A DNA stretch of 64,000 bases from Elusimicrobiota bacterium. Lineage in GTDB: Bacteria; Elusimicrobiota; Elusimicrobia; UBA1565. Position numbers and translations under genes: made by a program. The stretch covers positions 310,001-374,000 of the forward strand of contig JACPXC010000007.1 in assembly GCA_016196755.1 (NCBI GenBank), read 5' to 3'. Of this stretch, positions 30,032-38,124 are shown one piece after another (position 1 is the first letter of the stretch; the number at the start of each line of letters is the position of its first letter). The notes beneath the pieces are model-generated. The model saw only the letters and a program-made list of their open reading frames with translations. It was not told the DNA's origin and did not search any database.

Positions 30032-32707
30032 CTGGCTTGGCACAGCCTGTCCCCTGAGGACGCCCTCGCGAAGGTCCGCTCGACCTTGCAGGGGCTCTCG
30101 TCTGCGGAGGCGGCGCGGCGGCTCGCGGCCGACGGCCCCAACGAGCTCAAGGAAGGCCCCCGCGTCACCGCGCTGCAGCTCCTCCTTGGGCAGTTCAAGA
30201 GCCTCATCGTCTGGCTCCTCATCGTCGCGGGGGTCGTGTCCGGCGCTTTGGGCGAGACGCAGGACGCCGTGGCCATCCTCGCCATCGTCGTCCTCAACGC
30301 GGCCATCGGGTTCGCGCAGGAGTACAACGCGGAGAAGTCCATCGCCGCCTTAAAGAAGCTGTCCGCGCCCCGGGCCAAGGTCCGCCGCGACGGGCGCACC
30401 GACTCGGTACCGACCTCGGGGGTGGTCGTCGGCGACATTTTGGTCCTCGAGGCGGGAGACCTGGTCGCGGCGGACGCCCGGCTCCTCGAGGCCGCCTCGC
30501 TCAAGTGCGGCGAGGGCGCGCTGACCGGCGAGTCGGAGGCGGTCGAAAAACGGTCCGGCGCCTTGACGGCGGACGAGGTGCCCCTGGGCGACCGCGCGAA
30601 CATGGTCTTCATGGGGACGAGCGTCGCTACGGGGGCCGGCATGGGTGTGGTCGTCGCCGCCGGGATGGGGACCGAGCTCGGGCGCATCGCCGGCCTCATC
30701 GCGGAGGCAGGCGCCGACGAGGCGACCCCGCTCCAGCGCAAGCTCGACGCCTTCGGGCGCGTCCTCGTCTGGGCCTCCTTGTCCGTCGTCGTCCTCCTTT
30801 TCGCGCTGGGGCTCTGGCGCGGGACGGAGCCCTTCGAACTCTTCATGACCGCGGTCAGCCTGGCGGTGGCCGCGGTGCCCGAAGGCCTGCCGGCCGCGGT
30901 CACCGTAGCGCTGTCGTTGGGGGTGATGCGCATGTCCCGCCGCCGGGCGCTCGTGCGCCGGCTGCCGGCGGTGGAGACGCTGGGCTCCACGACGGTCATC
31001 TGCACCGACAAGACCGGCACCCTCACGGTGGGCGAGATGACCGTCCAGGCGCTATGGGTGGCGGGCCGCAGCTATGAGGTCACCGGCGAAGGCTATGGAC
31101 CGCAGGGCGAAGTCCGCTTCGAGGGGAAAAAGGCGCAGGGCGAGCACGAGGCGCCGCTGCGCGAGTTGGCATCGGTCCTCGTCGGCTGCAACACCGCCCG
31201 CTTGGCCCGGGAGGGGGCCGTCTGGACGACGGTCGGCGACCCCACCGAAGGCGCCCTGCTCGCGGCGGCGGCGAAGGCCGGGCTGGACCAGGAGCAGGCC
31301 GACCGCGAGAGGCCCCGGAGGGGCGAGGTGCCGTTCGACTCCGACCGCAAGCGCAAGTCCGTCATCCGGGCCATGCCGGACGGCCGTCTGCGGGCCTTCG
31401 TCAACGGCGCCCCCGACGTCCTGCTTGGACTCTGTACGCGCCTCTACACCGCCGCCGGCGCGCGGCCTCTGAGCGACGAGGACCGCCGGGAGGCCGCGGC
31501 CCGCATCTCGGCGCTGGCCGAGCGCGGGCTGCGTGTGCTGGGCTCGGCCACGCGGGATCTCGAAGGCCCCGCCTCGGACTACGCCGCCGACGCGGTGGAG
31601 CGCGACCTGACGTTCGTGGGCCTCTCGGGGATGCACGACCCGCCCCGTCCCGAGGCCAAGGAGGCCGTGGCGCGGTGCCGCGCGGCGGGCATCGGGGTGG
31701 TGATGATCACGGGCGACCACCCGAGCACCGCCGCGGCCATCGCCCGCGAGGTCGGCATCTCCGAGGGCGGCGACGCGGCCGTGGCGGGGACGGAGCTCGA
31801 CGCGCTGGGCGAGGCGGAGCTCCGGGAGCGCGCGCCCAAGACCGTCGTCTACGCCCGGGTGAGCGCCGAGCACAAGCTGCGCATCATCCGCGCCTGGAAG
31901 GCCAACGGGGCGGTGGTCGCGATGACGGGCGACGGGGTCAACGACGCCCCGGCCATCAAGGGGGCCGACATCGGGATCGCGATGGGCCGCACCGGCACCG
32001 AGGTCACCAAGCAGGCCTCCGACATGGTCATCACCGACGACAACTTCGCCACCATCGTCGCCGCCGTCGAGGAGGGGCGCGGCATCTACGACAACATCCG
32101 CAAGACCCTGCAGTACCTGCTGGCGGGGAACACCGGGGAGCTCTTGCTGATGACGGTCTGCGTGGCGGCCGGGCTCCCGACCCCGCTTTTGCCCATCCAC
32201 CTCCTGTGGATCAACCTCGTCACCGACGGCCTCCCGGCGCTGTGCCTCGCCGCCGACCCCATCGACCCCGACGTGATGACGCGTCGGCCGCGGCCCCCTT
32301 CCGAGAGCATCGCCGACGCGGGCTTTCTCAGGACGATGCTCTTCACCGGCGCCCTGACGGCGGGGGCGGCGCTCGCCGCCTACCTGAGCGCGCTGCGCGC
32401 GGGGACGCCGGAGGAGGCGCGCACGCAGGCCTTCGCCGTCCTGGTCTTCGCCGAGCTCCTGCGCGCTTTCGGCGCGCGCAGCGAGACGAAGCCGGTCTGG
32501 CGCATCCCGCTGACCACGAACCTCGGTCTCGCCCTCGTGGTCTGCGCCTCGTTCGGCCTGCAGTTGTGGAGCCAGCACGGTCCCGCGTTCGGACGCTTCT
32601 TGAAGACGACCCACGTCCCCTGGGGCGAGCTTCCCGCGCTCCTGGCTTTGGGGGCCATCCCCCTGACGGTCCTCGAAGCCGCTAAGCTCGTCCGTTTGAG
32701 ACGCTAG
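30032..32707 (+). CDS. Calcium-type P-type ATPase (P2A)
   Basis: This protein of about 891 residues from a CTG at 30032 is a complete P2-type cation pump: ALTGES actuator loop, PEGLPAAVTVALSLG in M4, phosphorylation site D326 in CTDKTGTLT, TGDGVNDAPAIKGADIG hinge, and WINLVTDGLPA in M6. The M4 and M6 motifs favour Ca2+. The conserved cation N-domain start (WHSLSPEDAL) lies upstream of the first TTG (30086), so translation must begin earlier; CTG at 30032 is the only near-start codon after the argS stop. The stop overlaps the convergent gene (CTAG). Confidence 0.9.
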   Translation: MAWHSLSPEDALAKVRSTLQGLSSAEAARRLAADGPNELKEGPRVTALQLLLGQFKSLIVWLLIVAGVVSGALGETQDAVAILAIVVLNAAIGFAQEYNAEKSIAALKKLSAPRAKVRRDGRTDSVPTSGVVVGDILVLEAGDLVAADARLLEAASLKCGEGALTGESEAVEKRSGALTADEVPLGDRANMVFMGTSVATGAGMGVVVAAGMGTELGRIAGLIAEAGADEATPLQRKLDAFGRVLVWASLSVVVLLFALGLWRGTEPFELFMTAVSLAVAAVPEGLPAAVTVALSLGVMRMSRRRALVRRLPAVETLGSTTVICTDKTGTLTVGEMTVQALWVAGRSYEVTGEGYGPQGEVRFEGKKAQGEHEAPLRELASVLVGCNTARLAREGAVWTTVGDPTEGALLAAAAKAGLDQEQADRERPRRGEVPFDSDRKRKSVIRAMPDGRLRAFVNGAPDVLLGLCTRLYTAAGARPLSDEDRREAAARISALAERGLRVLGSATRDLEGPASDYAADAVERDLTFVGLSGMHDPPRPEAKEAVARCRAAGIGVVMITGDHPSTAAAIAREVGISEGGDAAVAGTELDALGEAELRERAPKTVVYARVSAEHKLRIIRAWKANGAVVAMTGDGVNDAPAIKGADIGIAMGRTGTEVTKQASDMVITDDNFATIVAAVEEGRGIYDNIRKTLQYLLAGNTGELLLMTVCVAAGLPTPLLPIHLLWINLVTDGLPALCLAADPIDPDVMTRRPRPPSESIADAGFLRTMLFTGALTAGAALAAYLSALRAGTPEEARTQAFAVLVFAELLRAFGARSETKPVWRIPLTTNLGLALVVCASFGLQLWSQHGPAFGRFLKTTHVPWGELPALLALGAIPLTVLEAAKLVRLRR

Positions 32708-33666
32708 CGCGCGTCCAACTCGGCCGTCTCCGCCCAGAGCCGCAGGGCCTTAAGGGCCCGCTCGTCGGCCGCGCGGCCCTGCGCGGTCAAGAGGGTCTCC
32801 CCAGCCGTCAGCGTGCCGAGGATCAGGATATCCGTGCCGCCGGGGCAATCGAACAGGCGGAACATCCACCCCCAGGCGTCCTTGGAGACCGGCATCATGC
32901 CCCGAGACTTGCACCGGGAGCCGTCGACCACGGAGCCCGGGGCCTTGGCGTTGAGAAAATCGCTTTCCCGCCGGTCGCGCGCGGGACCGGGCGGGCCCAG
33001 GCCCCTGCCGTCGATATGGATCTTCACGCCATGGCCTTTCACGAGCAGCCCGTCGCCTTCCACGGGAGTCAAGGCGTAGCCCGCCGTCGTCCCCAGGAAC
33101 CGGCCGCTCAGCGGGCCCAGCCTCCAGTCTTCCTTCGGCAAGGCGGCGATCACGGCGTTGGCGGCGGTGGAACGGGAAGGGCCGCCCTTGCCGAGGAACG
33201 CGAAGCCGTTGAAGATCTGGCCAAGGGTCTCGTTGGACCCGTTGTTCAGGATGAAGGAATAGGACGTCCGCGGGCCGACGATGTAGCCCTGCAGCGTGTC
33301 GCCGCCGCGGCCCGCCACGCTAAAGAAGCAGCCCGATCGGCCCTTGCCTTGGAACATGGAGATCGGCTTAGGCGCCTTGCCGAGCTTGGCCAGGCTGGCG
33401 CGCTCAGTCTTCAGGCGGGCGCAAGCCGCGCCCAAGCCGGACTGACCCTCGGCCAAGGCCAGCGAAAACATCGACGCGCCTTTGGCCATCTCGAACACGT
33501 TCTCGCCCGTCAGGGCGCGCTCCACCGTCCAGCCCGGGGGCGCCGTGACCTCGGCTCCGCCGTCTTTGGTCCGGTAGGCGCCGGCCGCGTCGGCCGTCGC
33601 AAGGAGGAGGACCAGGAAGAAGAGGCAGGCCGAGCCGGCGCTGAGCCAGGCGCGGTCTAAATACAT
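32704..33666 (-). CDS. Exported or membrane-anchored protein, unknown
   Basis: This 320-residue protein from ATG 33666 has an N-terminal hydrophobic helix (SACLFFLVLLLATADAAGA), either signal peptide or anchor. The mature part starts YRTKDGGAEVTAPPGWTVE, a pattern seen in small periplasmic domains that fit a membrane-interaction or stress fold. Six cysteines suggest disulfides (for example CARLK, GCFFSV, RCKSRG, FDCPGG). No family recognised. A TATCCT box lies 5 nt upstream of the ATG, supporting this start over the TTG two codons earlier. Confidence 0.65.
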   Translation of the reverse strand: MYLDRAWLSAGSACLFFLVLLLATADAAGAYRTKDGGAEVTAPPGWTVERALTGENVFEMAKGASMFSLALAEGQSGLGAACARLKTERASLAKLGKAPKPISMFQGKGRSGCFFSVAGRGGDTLQGYIVGPRTSYSFILNNGSNETLGQIFNGFAFLGKGGPSRSTAANAVIAALPKEDWRLGPLSGRFLGTTAGYALTPVEGDGLLVKGHGVKIHIDGRGLGPPGPARDRRESDFLNAKAPGSVVDGSRCKSRGMMPVSKDAWGWMFRLFDCPGGTDILILGTLTAGETLLTAQGRAADERALKALRLWAETAELDAR

Positions 33667-33671
33667 GCCCA

Positions 33672-33677
33672 AGGATA
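33672..33677 (-). promoter_or_regulatory. -10 box of the 32704-33666 gene, leaderless spacing
   Basis: TATCCT on the minus strand ends 5 nt before the ATG at 33666; the -35 is weak. Confidence 0.4.
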
Positions 33678-33795
33678 GAAAATTTGTTCTGGCGCCCGCC
33701 GTGCAGGATCATGGGCCCGGCGACCCAAAAGCGCAGGGGGCGTTTGACGCCTCAGAACCGTCTCGACGGCCCGGGTCGAACTCCCTCGTCCCGGC

Positions 33796-33801
33796 TATCC
33801 T
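33796..33801 (+). promoter_or_regulatory. -10 box of the 33808 gene, leaderless spacing
   Basis: TATCCT ends 6 nt before the first ATG at 33808; no clear -35. A second ATG follows directly at 33811. Confidence 0.4.
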
Positions 33802-33807
33802 GTATAC

Positions 33808-34935
33808 ATGATGCGAGCCGCCTTCCTCCTCGTCCTACTGACCCTGCCGACCGTCCCGTCCCGCGCCGCGGTCCGCGCCGTCCCGCCAGCGGGCCCGGCG
33901 CTGGCCGCCTCGCCGATGGGAGGCTGGACCGCCTCGATCTCCGGATTTCTCGCCGGCGGCTCCCTCGGCGCCCCGCAGCTGATGGCCGCCCTGCCGAACC
34001 TGGCCAGATTCGACATCGCCAACCCGGCCCAGCAAGGCTACTACGCCCCGATGGTCCACGCGCTCCAGACCAGCAAGGCCCATGACCCCGCTGTCTTCGC
34101 CAAGATGACCGACCCCGCCCAGCAGCTCGAGACCCTGCGCTGGGCATGGCTCGAGGGCGAGGCGGCCGTCCGCCGCCGCGCCCAAGCGGTCATCGCCACG
34201 GTGGCCGACGCCAAGGCCCCGGACGCCTCCGTCCAGAAGGCCCTCCAGGACCTCTTCATCATGCGGACCATGTTCGCCATCTACCTCGAGCCACCCCAGC
34301 GCGAGCAGGTCGAGGCCGCCTATAAGTCGGCCCTGAGCAGGGTCGACGGCCGTCGCCGCCGGAAGGTCTCGGCCCTCATAGCCGGCGCCGCCGCCCAGGA
34401 CCCGATAGCTGCGGCCGAAGCGGGGCTGGGTGTCCCGAAGTATTCGATCGACACGCGAAGATCCCCGTTCGCGGAGCAGCGGGAGAGGGTCAAGGAACTG
34501 ACGGGCGCCTCCCCCGTCTGGCGCGGCGAGAACCGGATAGCCCAGTTCCTCCCCGTGCCGGAACCGGAGGTCCAGACCTCGCCCCGCCACGCCCCCGCGT
34601 CACCGCGCGCGCTGTCGCTCGAGAAGGAGCTCCTGGCCGCCAAGGCGGCGGAGACCGACTCGGAAACCGAGCCCGGCCCCTGGCGGTCGGTCATGAACCT
34701 GGCCATGCATCCCGAGGTCCTGGAGTCCGGACGCGACGAGATCCTGCCCTGGCTAGGAGCGGCCGACCTGCGCCGCGTCTCGGAGCTGGCCGAGTACTAC
34801 CGCGTCAACGGGGCGCGCAACGGCGAGATGGGAGAGAAGCGGGCGCTCTGGCGCCTGCGCAACCCTCTGCCCCAGGACGAGCTCATCGACACCCTCATCC
34901 AGGCCCGGGCCTTCTTCGAGCCTCCGCTCCCCTAG
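33808..34935 (+). CDS. Exported helical protein of unknown function
   Basis: This 375-residue protein has a signal peptide (MMRAAFLLVLLTLPTVPSRA). The mature protein is mostly helical (for example PAQQLETLRWAWLEGEAAVR, QREQVEAAYKSALS) with a Pro-rich linker near 250-270 and a C-terminal helical region (LRRVSELAEYYRVNGARNGEMG). No catalytic motif or family recognised. It is convergent with the CheC-like gene, sharing CTAG. Confidence 0.65.
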   Translation: MMRAAFLLVLLTLPTVPSRAAVRAVPPAGPALAASPMGGWTASISGFLAGGSLGAPQLMAALPNLARFDIANPAQQGYYAPMVHALQTSKAHDPAVFAKMTDPAQQLETLRWAWLEGEAAVRRRAQAVIATVADAKAPDASVQKALQDLFIMRTMFAIYLEPPQREQVEAAYKSALSRVDGRRRRKVSALIAGAAAQDPIAAAEAGLGVPKYSIDTRRSPFAEQRERVKELTGASPVWRGENRIAQFLPVPEPEVQTSPRHAPASPRALSLEKELLAAKAAETDSETEPGPWRSVMNLAMHPEVLESGRDEILPWLGAADLRRVSELAEYYRVNGARNGEMGEKRALWRLRNPLPQDELIDTLIQARAFFEPPLP

Positions 34936-35537
34936 CGTCCCTTCTGCAGGGTGCTCAGGAGCTTGCGGAAGAGCTCCGAGTTGACGATGACGACCATGCT
35001 GCAGTCGGCCGAGAGCCTCTCCGAGTAGATGTCGACCTGCGAGATGAGCAGGGTATCCTTGCGCCCGTCGTAGCGGCTAAACGAGCGCGCCAGGAGCTGG
35101 GCCTTGGGCCCCACGAGGACTTCCGGGGGCTTGAGGATGATCATCACGTTGAACTCGTCGGCGATGACGGTCAGGACGCTCTGGGCCAGATAGTTGGAGA
35201 CCTCGCCCACGGTCAGGCTCAGGAGGTCCGGGGTCTCCTTCATGCGCGCCGCGAAGGGCTTGATGACGGCTTTGGCCAGCGCGGCCGCGCCTTGGGTCGA
35301 GAAGGTGATCAGGAACTCGAGCGGCACCATCGAGCTCGACTGGAAGTAGGAGCCGACGCAGTCCTCCTTGCCGCGGCTGAAGGCCTGTAGGAGGCGCACC
35401 GGCTGGACCTCGCGCACGCTCGAGGACATGATGCCCCACTTGCCGCCGCAGAGCTTCTCCAAGCGCTCCATCGTGCGCAGGACGCCGCGCCGCAGCAGGC
35501 CGTCCACGATCTCCCGTTCCTTGGGTTCGAGGCTCAT
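34932..35537 (-). CDS. CheC/CheX-like phosphatase family protein, second paralogue
   Basis: This 201-residue protein aligns along its length with the 841-1440 protein: KLCGGKWGIMSSS versus KLSRTQWGVMSSS, GAAALAKAVIKPFAARMK and YDGRKDTLLISQVDIYS. The active-site pair E112-x2-N115 and P138 is kept, and position 108 is again Leu in place of D/S. Unlike the first copy it is a single-gene unit with its own promoter and no adjacent receiver. Confidence 0.75.
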   Translation of the reverse strand: MSLEPKEREIVDGLLRRGVLRTMERLEKLCGGKWGIMSSSVREVQPVRLLQAFSRGKEDCVGSYFQSSSMVPLEFLITFSTQGAAALAKAVIKPFAARMKETPDLLSLTVGEVSNYLAQSVLTVIADEFNVMIILKPPEVLVGPKAQLLARSFSRYDGRKDTLLISQVDIYSERLSADCSMVVIVNSELFRKLLSTLQKGR

Positions 35538-35543
35538 GGCGCT

Positions 35544-35549
35544 AGGATA
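35544..35549 (-). promoter_or_regulatory. -10 box of the second CheC-like gene, leaderless spacing
   Basis: TATCCT on the minus strand, 6 nt before the ATG at 35537. The upstream region 17 nt away falls in the dispersed repeat at 35563-35582. Confidence 0.45.
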
Positions 35550-35562
35550 ACAGGCCCCCTGA

Positions 35563-35582
35563 TTCGGTGCCAGATATAGAGA
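35563..35582 (+). repeat. 20-bp dispersed repeat, left copy
   Basis: TTCGGTGCCAGATATAGAGA matches the copy at 36387-36406 in 19 of 20 positions. The two flank the exported-protein gene at 35590-36273 in direct orientation. The first 11 bases also occur in the 9.4-kb locus. Confidence 0.75.
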
Positions 35583-35589
35583 TCCGGGG

Positions 35590-36273
35590 CTAGCGCGCGA
35601 GGAACGGGTTCGTCCCCAGGAACCCTTTGACCGCGCCGGCGCCGCGTGCCACGGCCGCCGACGTCCGCTCCACGGCCTCGGACGCCGACTCGGTGCTCGA
35701 GATCGGCGTGGGGGGCACGGTGCCGCGCCCGTCGCGCGCCACCGTCACCCGGCACGACGAGCGCCCCGGTCCTCTCTCCACCACCGTGCAACTCATCGCC
35801 GCGCCGGCCCGGGTCCGCGACCCGCCGTTCACGGTCTCGGCCACTCCCGACATCGAGTTATAGACGCCCTCGACGACGCGACGCGAGGCGCCGGTGATCC
35901 GCGAATTGAGGAAGGTGAGGGTGAGGCCGTCGGGGGCCGCGCCGACCTCGACGTAGCATTGCGTCCCCACGTTCGTACCGGTGTACTGGGCCAGGGCCCC
36001 ATCGGTCGTCATCGCCACGGAGCACCCCCATATCCCCGAGCCGGTCCAGCAGGTCATGTGCGCCCCTTCTTTTATGACGCCCGAACCTGCGGAACGTGCC
36101 GGAACGTCCGCCATGGCGTCGAAGATGAACCTGGACGGATCCTGCTGGAACCTGACGGACAAGAACCCGCCCGCGGCGTCCCAATGCACGCCGCAATAGG
36201 CCCGGGCCGGCGCCGCCGCGGACAAAACCAACCCCAACGCCCCCACGCACGCCGCAATCGTCTTCAGGTTCAT
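35590..36273 (-). CDS. Exported protein of unknown function, cysteine-containing
   Basis: This 227-residue protein has a signal peptide (MNLKTIAACVGALGLVLSAAAPARA). The mature part is beta-rich with five cysteines (YCGVHW, MTCWTGSGIWGCSV, TQCYVEV, MSCTVVERGPGRSSCRV), probably disulfide-bonded. The C-terminal 50 residues are low-complexity and helical. A GGGGGAG ribosome-binding stretch precedes the ATG. The gene lies between two 20-bp direct repeats, so it may have been gained or duplicated as a unit. No family recognised. Confidence 0.6.
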   Translation of the reverse strand: MNLKTIAACVGALGLVLSAAAPARAYCGVHWDAAGGFLSVRFQQDPSRFIFDAMADVPARSAGSGVIKEGAHMTCWTGSGIWGCSVAMTTDGALAQYTGTNVGTQCYVEVGAAPDGLTLTFLNSRITGASRRVVEGVYNSMSGVAETVNGGSRTRAGAAMSCTVVERGPGRSSCRVTVARDGRGTVPPTPISSTESASEAVERTSAAVARGAGAVKGFLGTNPFLAR

Positions 36274-36386
36274 CGCTCCCCCGTGATCATCAAGCTATGA
36301 TGTGATGGCTCGGGATGAAGGTGCAGGTCCGAGCTGCCCAGGCCGGACCCGGCCTTAGGGCCGAACATCAACGTGGGACTCGCCGC

Positions 36387-36406
36387 TTCGGTGCCAGACA
36401 TAGAGA
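36387..36406 (+). repeat. 20-bp dispersed repeat, right copy
   Basis: TTCGGTGCCAGACATAGAGA, 19/20 identical to 35563-35582. It lies 26-46 nt upstream of the cyclophilin-HEAT gene, in its promoter region. Confidence 0.75.
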
Positions 36407-36421
36407 AACTAGAGAAGTCGG

Positions 36422-36427
36422 TATAAT
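36422..36427 (+). promoter_or_regulatory. -10 box of the HEAT-cyclophilin operon
   Basis: Consensus TATAAT ending 5 nt before the ATG at 36433. Any -35 contact would fall in the repeat copy just upstream. Confidence 0.5.
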
Positions 36428-36432
36428 CGCTC

Positions 36433-38124
36433 ATGATCCTCGCCGCGCTGCTGGCCCTCCTCGCCTTTCCGGCCCGGGCCGTCCCCATCCTGACCCCCGC
36501 CGAGGCTTTCTCCCTCGGCCAGGTCGGCCTAGTCGAGTCCCCTGACGGCACGGTCGAGTCCGCCGCCTCCGTCTCCTCGCGCGCCGCCGCGGCCGCGCTC
36601 CTGGCTCCCGCCCTGCTCGACGGCCACCCGGACCTGCGCCGCGCCGCCGTCGAGGCGTTAGGCAAAGTGGGCGCTCCCTCCGACGAGGCTTCCTTGATAA
36701 GCGCGGCCGCCGACCCCGAGCCGGCCGTCCGCGGCGAGGCCGCCTTGGCGCTGTTCCGGCTGGTCTTCCTCAAACGCATCCCCCGATATTCCCCTGCCGC
36801 CATCGCCCGCCTCTCGCTTCTGGCCGGCGATCCCGACCCCGAGGTGCGCTGGCGCACGGTCTACGCGGCCTCGCGCTGGCCGGAGCCGCGCCTGAGCGAG
36901 GTGCTGCCCAACGCCGCGCGCGACGCCGACTGGCGGACCCGCCTCTTCGCGGTCCGTTCCCTGGCGAAGCTCGGGTTTGCCCCCGACCCCGACCTGCTGG
37001 CCGACCCCGAGCCGTACGTCCGCGCCGAGGCGGTGGCGGCGTTCTCCGCGGCCAAGGCCTGGATCAGACTTCCCGACGCCCTCTTCGGCGACCCCTCCAG
37101 CCACGTCCGCGCCGCGATGGCCGACGCCGCGGCAGCTTCGGGTGACGCCGCGCGCTTCGTACCGCTCCTCGAGCGCCTCGCCGCCGGGCCGGGGACTCTG
37201 GCCGAGGGCCGTGCACTCCTCGCGCTGGCCAAGCTCCTCGGCGGGGCCTCCGCCAAGGTCCTGGCCGAGGCGCGCCAGGACCGCCGCTGGTGGCTGCGCT
37301 GCCGCGCCTACGAGGCCAGCGCCGGGCTCGCCGACGGGCCGGCCATCCTGCTCGCCGGCGCCCGCGACGCCGACCCGCGCGTCGCCGCCCAGTCCCTGGA
37401 GACGCTGGCCGCGTCGAGCCCGACCGCGGCTCTGCCCGAGCTCCAGCGCCTCCTGCGCCGGCCCGACGCCCCGCTCGAGCTCTTGGGCGCCGCCGTCGAC
37501 GCGGCGGGCCAGCGCAAGGACCCCGCCCTGCTCGCGGGCCTCTTGGCCGCCACGCGCTCCAAGGCGGCCAAGGCCTCCCCGGAGCTGCGCGGCTCGATCC
37601 GCAACGCGCTGGCAGCACTCGGGCCCGGCAAGGCCGCGGCGGCCTTCAAGAGCTTCCCACCCTTCGTCGATAAGCCGCGGTCCTTTCCCGCGCTGAGGGC
37701 GCCCGCCGTAATCGAGCTCGAGACCGCGAAAGGGACCTTCGTCATCGCCCTGGCCTCCGGCGCCGAGGCCTCCGTCCACGCCGCGGCGGTCGCCGACGGC
37801 GTCGCGCGCGGACTCTACGACGGCCTCAACTGGCACCGGGTCGTCACCGCCTTCGTGGTCCAAGGCGGCGACCCGCGCGGCTCGGGCTGGGGCGACGCCG
37901 GCTGGCGCCTGGCCGACGAGGACACGCGCCGCCCCTTCCTGCGCGGGACGGTGGGGGCGCCGAAGGCGGGCAAGGACACCGCGGGCTGCCAGCTCTTCGT
38001 GAGCCTCGTGCCCATCCCGCACCTCGACGGCCGCTACACCGCCTTCGGGACCGTGATCTCAGGCCTACATGTGCTCGACCTCCTCGAGCCCGGCGATCTT
38101 ATCGTTAGAGCGCGCTTGCGATGA
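36433..38124 (+). CDS. Exported HEAT-repeat protein with C-terminal cyclophilin domain
   Basis: This 563-residue protein has a signal peptide (MILAALLALLAFPARA). About 370 residues of HEAT-like helical repeats follow (for example HPDLRRAAVEALGKVGAPSD, DPEVRWRTVYAASRW, DPRVAAQSLETLAA). The last 150 residues are a peptidyl-prolyl isomerase of the cyclophilin type: YDGLNWHRVVTAFVVQGGDPRG, GCQLFVSLVPIPHLDGRYTAFG. It should be a periplasmic folding factor that uses HEAT repeats to hold clients. Its stop overlaps the first TPR-kinase ATG (ATGA), which ties it to kinase signalling. Confidence 0.88.
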   Translation: MILAALLALLAFPARAVPILTPAEAFSLGQVGLVESPDGTVESAASVSSRAAAAALLAPALLDGHPDLRRAAVEALGKVGAPSDEASLISAAADPEPAVRGEAALALFRLVFLKRIPRYSPAAIARLSLLAGDPDPEVRWRTVYAASRWPEPRLSEVLPNAARDADWRTRLFAVRSLAKLGFAPDPDLLADPEPYVRAEAVAAFSAAKAWIRLPDALFGDPSSHVRAAMADAAAASGDAARFVPLLERLAAGPGTLAEGRALLALAKLLGGASAKVLAEARQDRRWWLRCRAYEASAGLADGPAILLAGARDADPRVAAQSLETLAASSPTAALPELQRLLRRPDAPLELLGAAVDAAGQRKDPALLAGLLAATRSKAAKASPELRGSIRNALAALGPGKAAAAFKSFPPFVDKPRSFPALRAPAVIELETAKGTFVIALASGAEASVHAAAVADGVARGLYDGLNWHRVVTAFVVQGGDPRGSGWGDAGWRLADEDTRRPFLRGTVGAPKAGKDTAGCQLFVSLVPIPHLDGRYTAFGTVISGLHVLDLLEPGDLIVRARLR

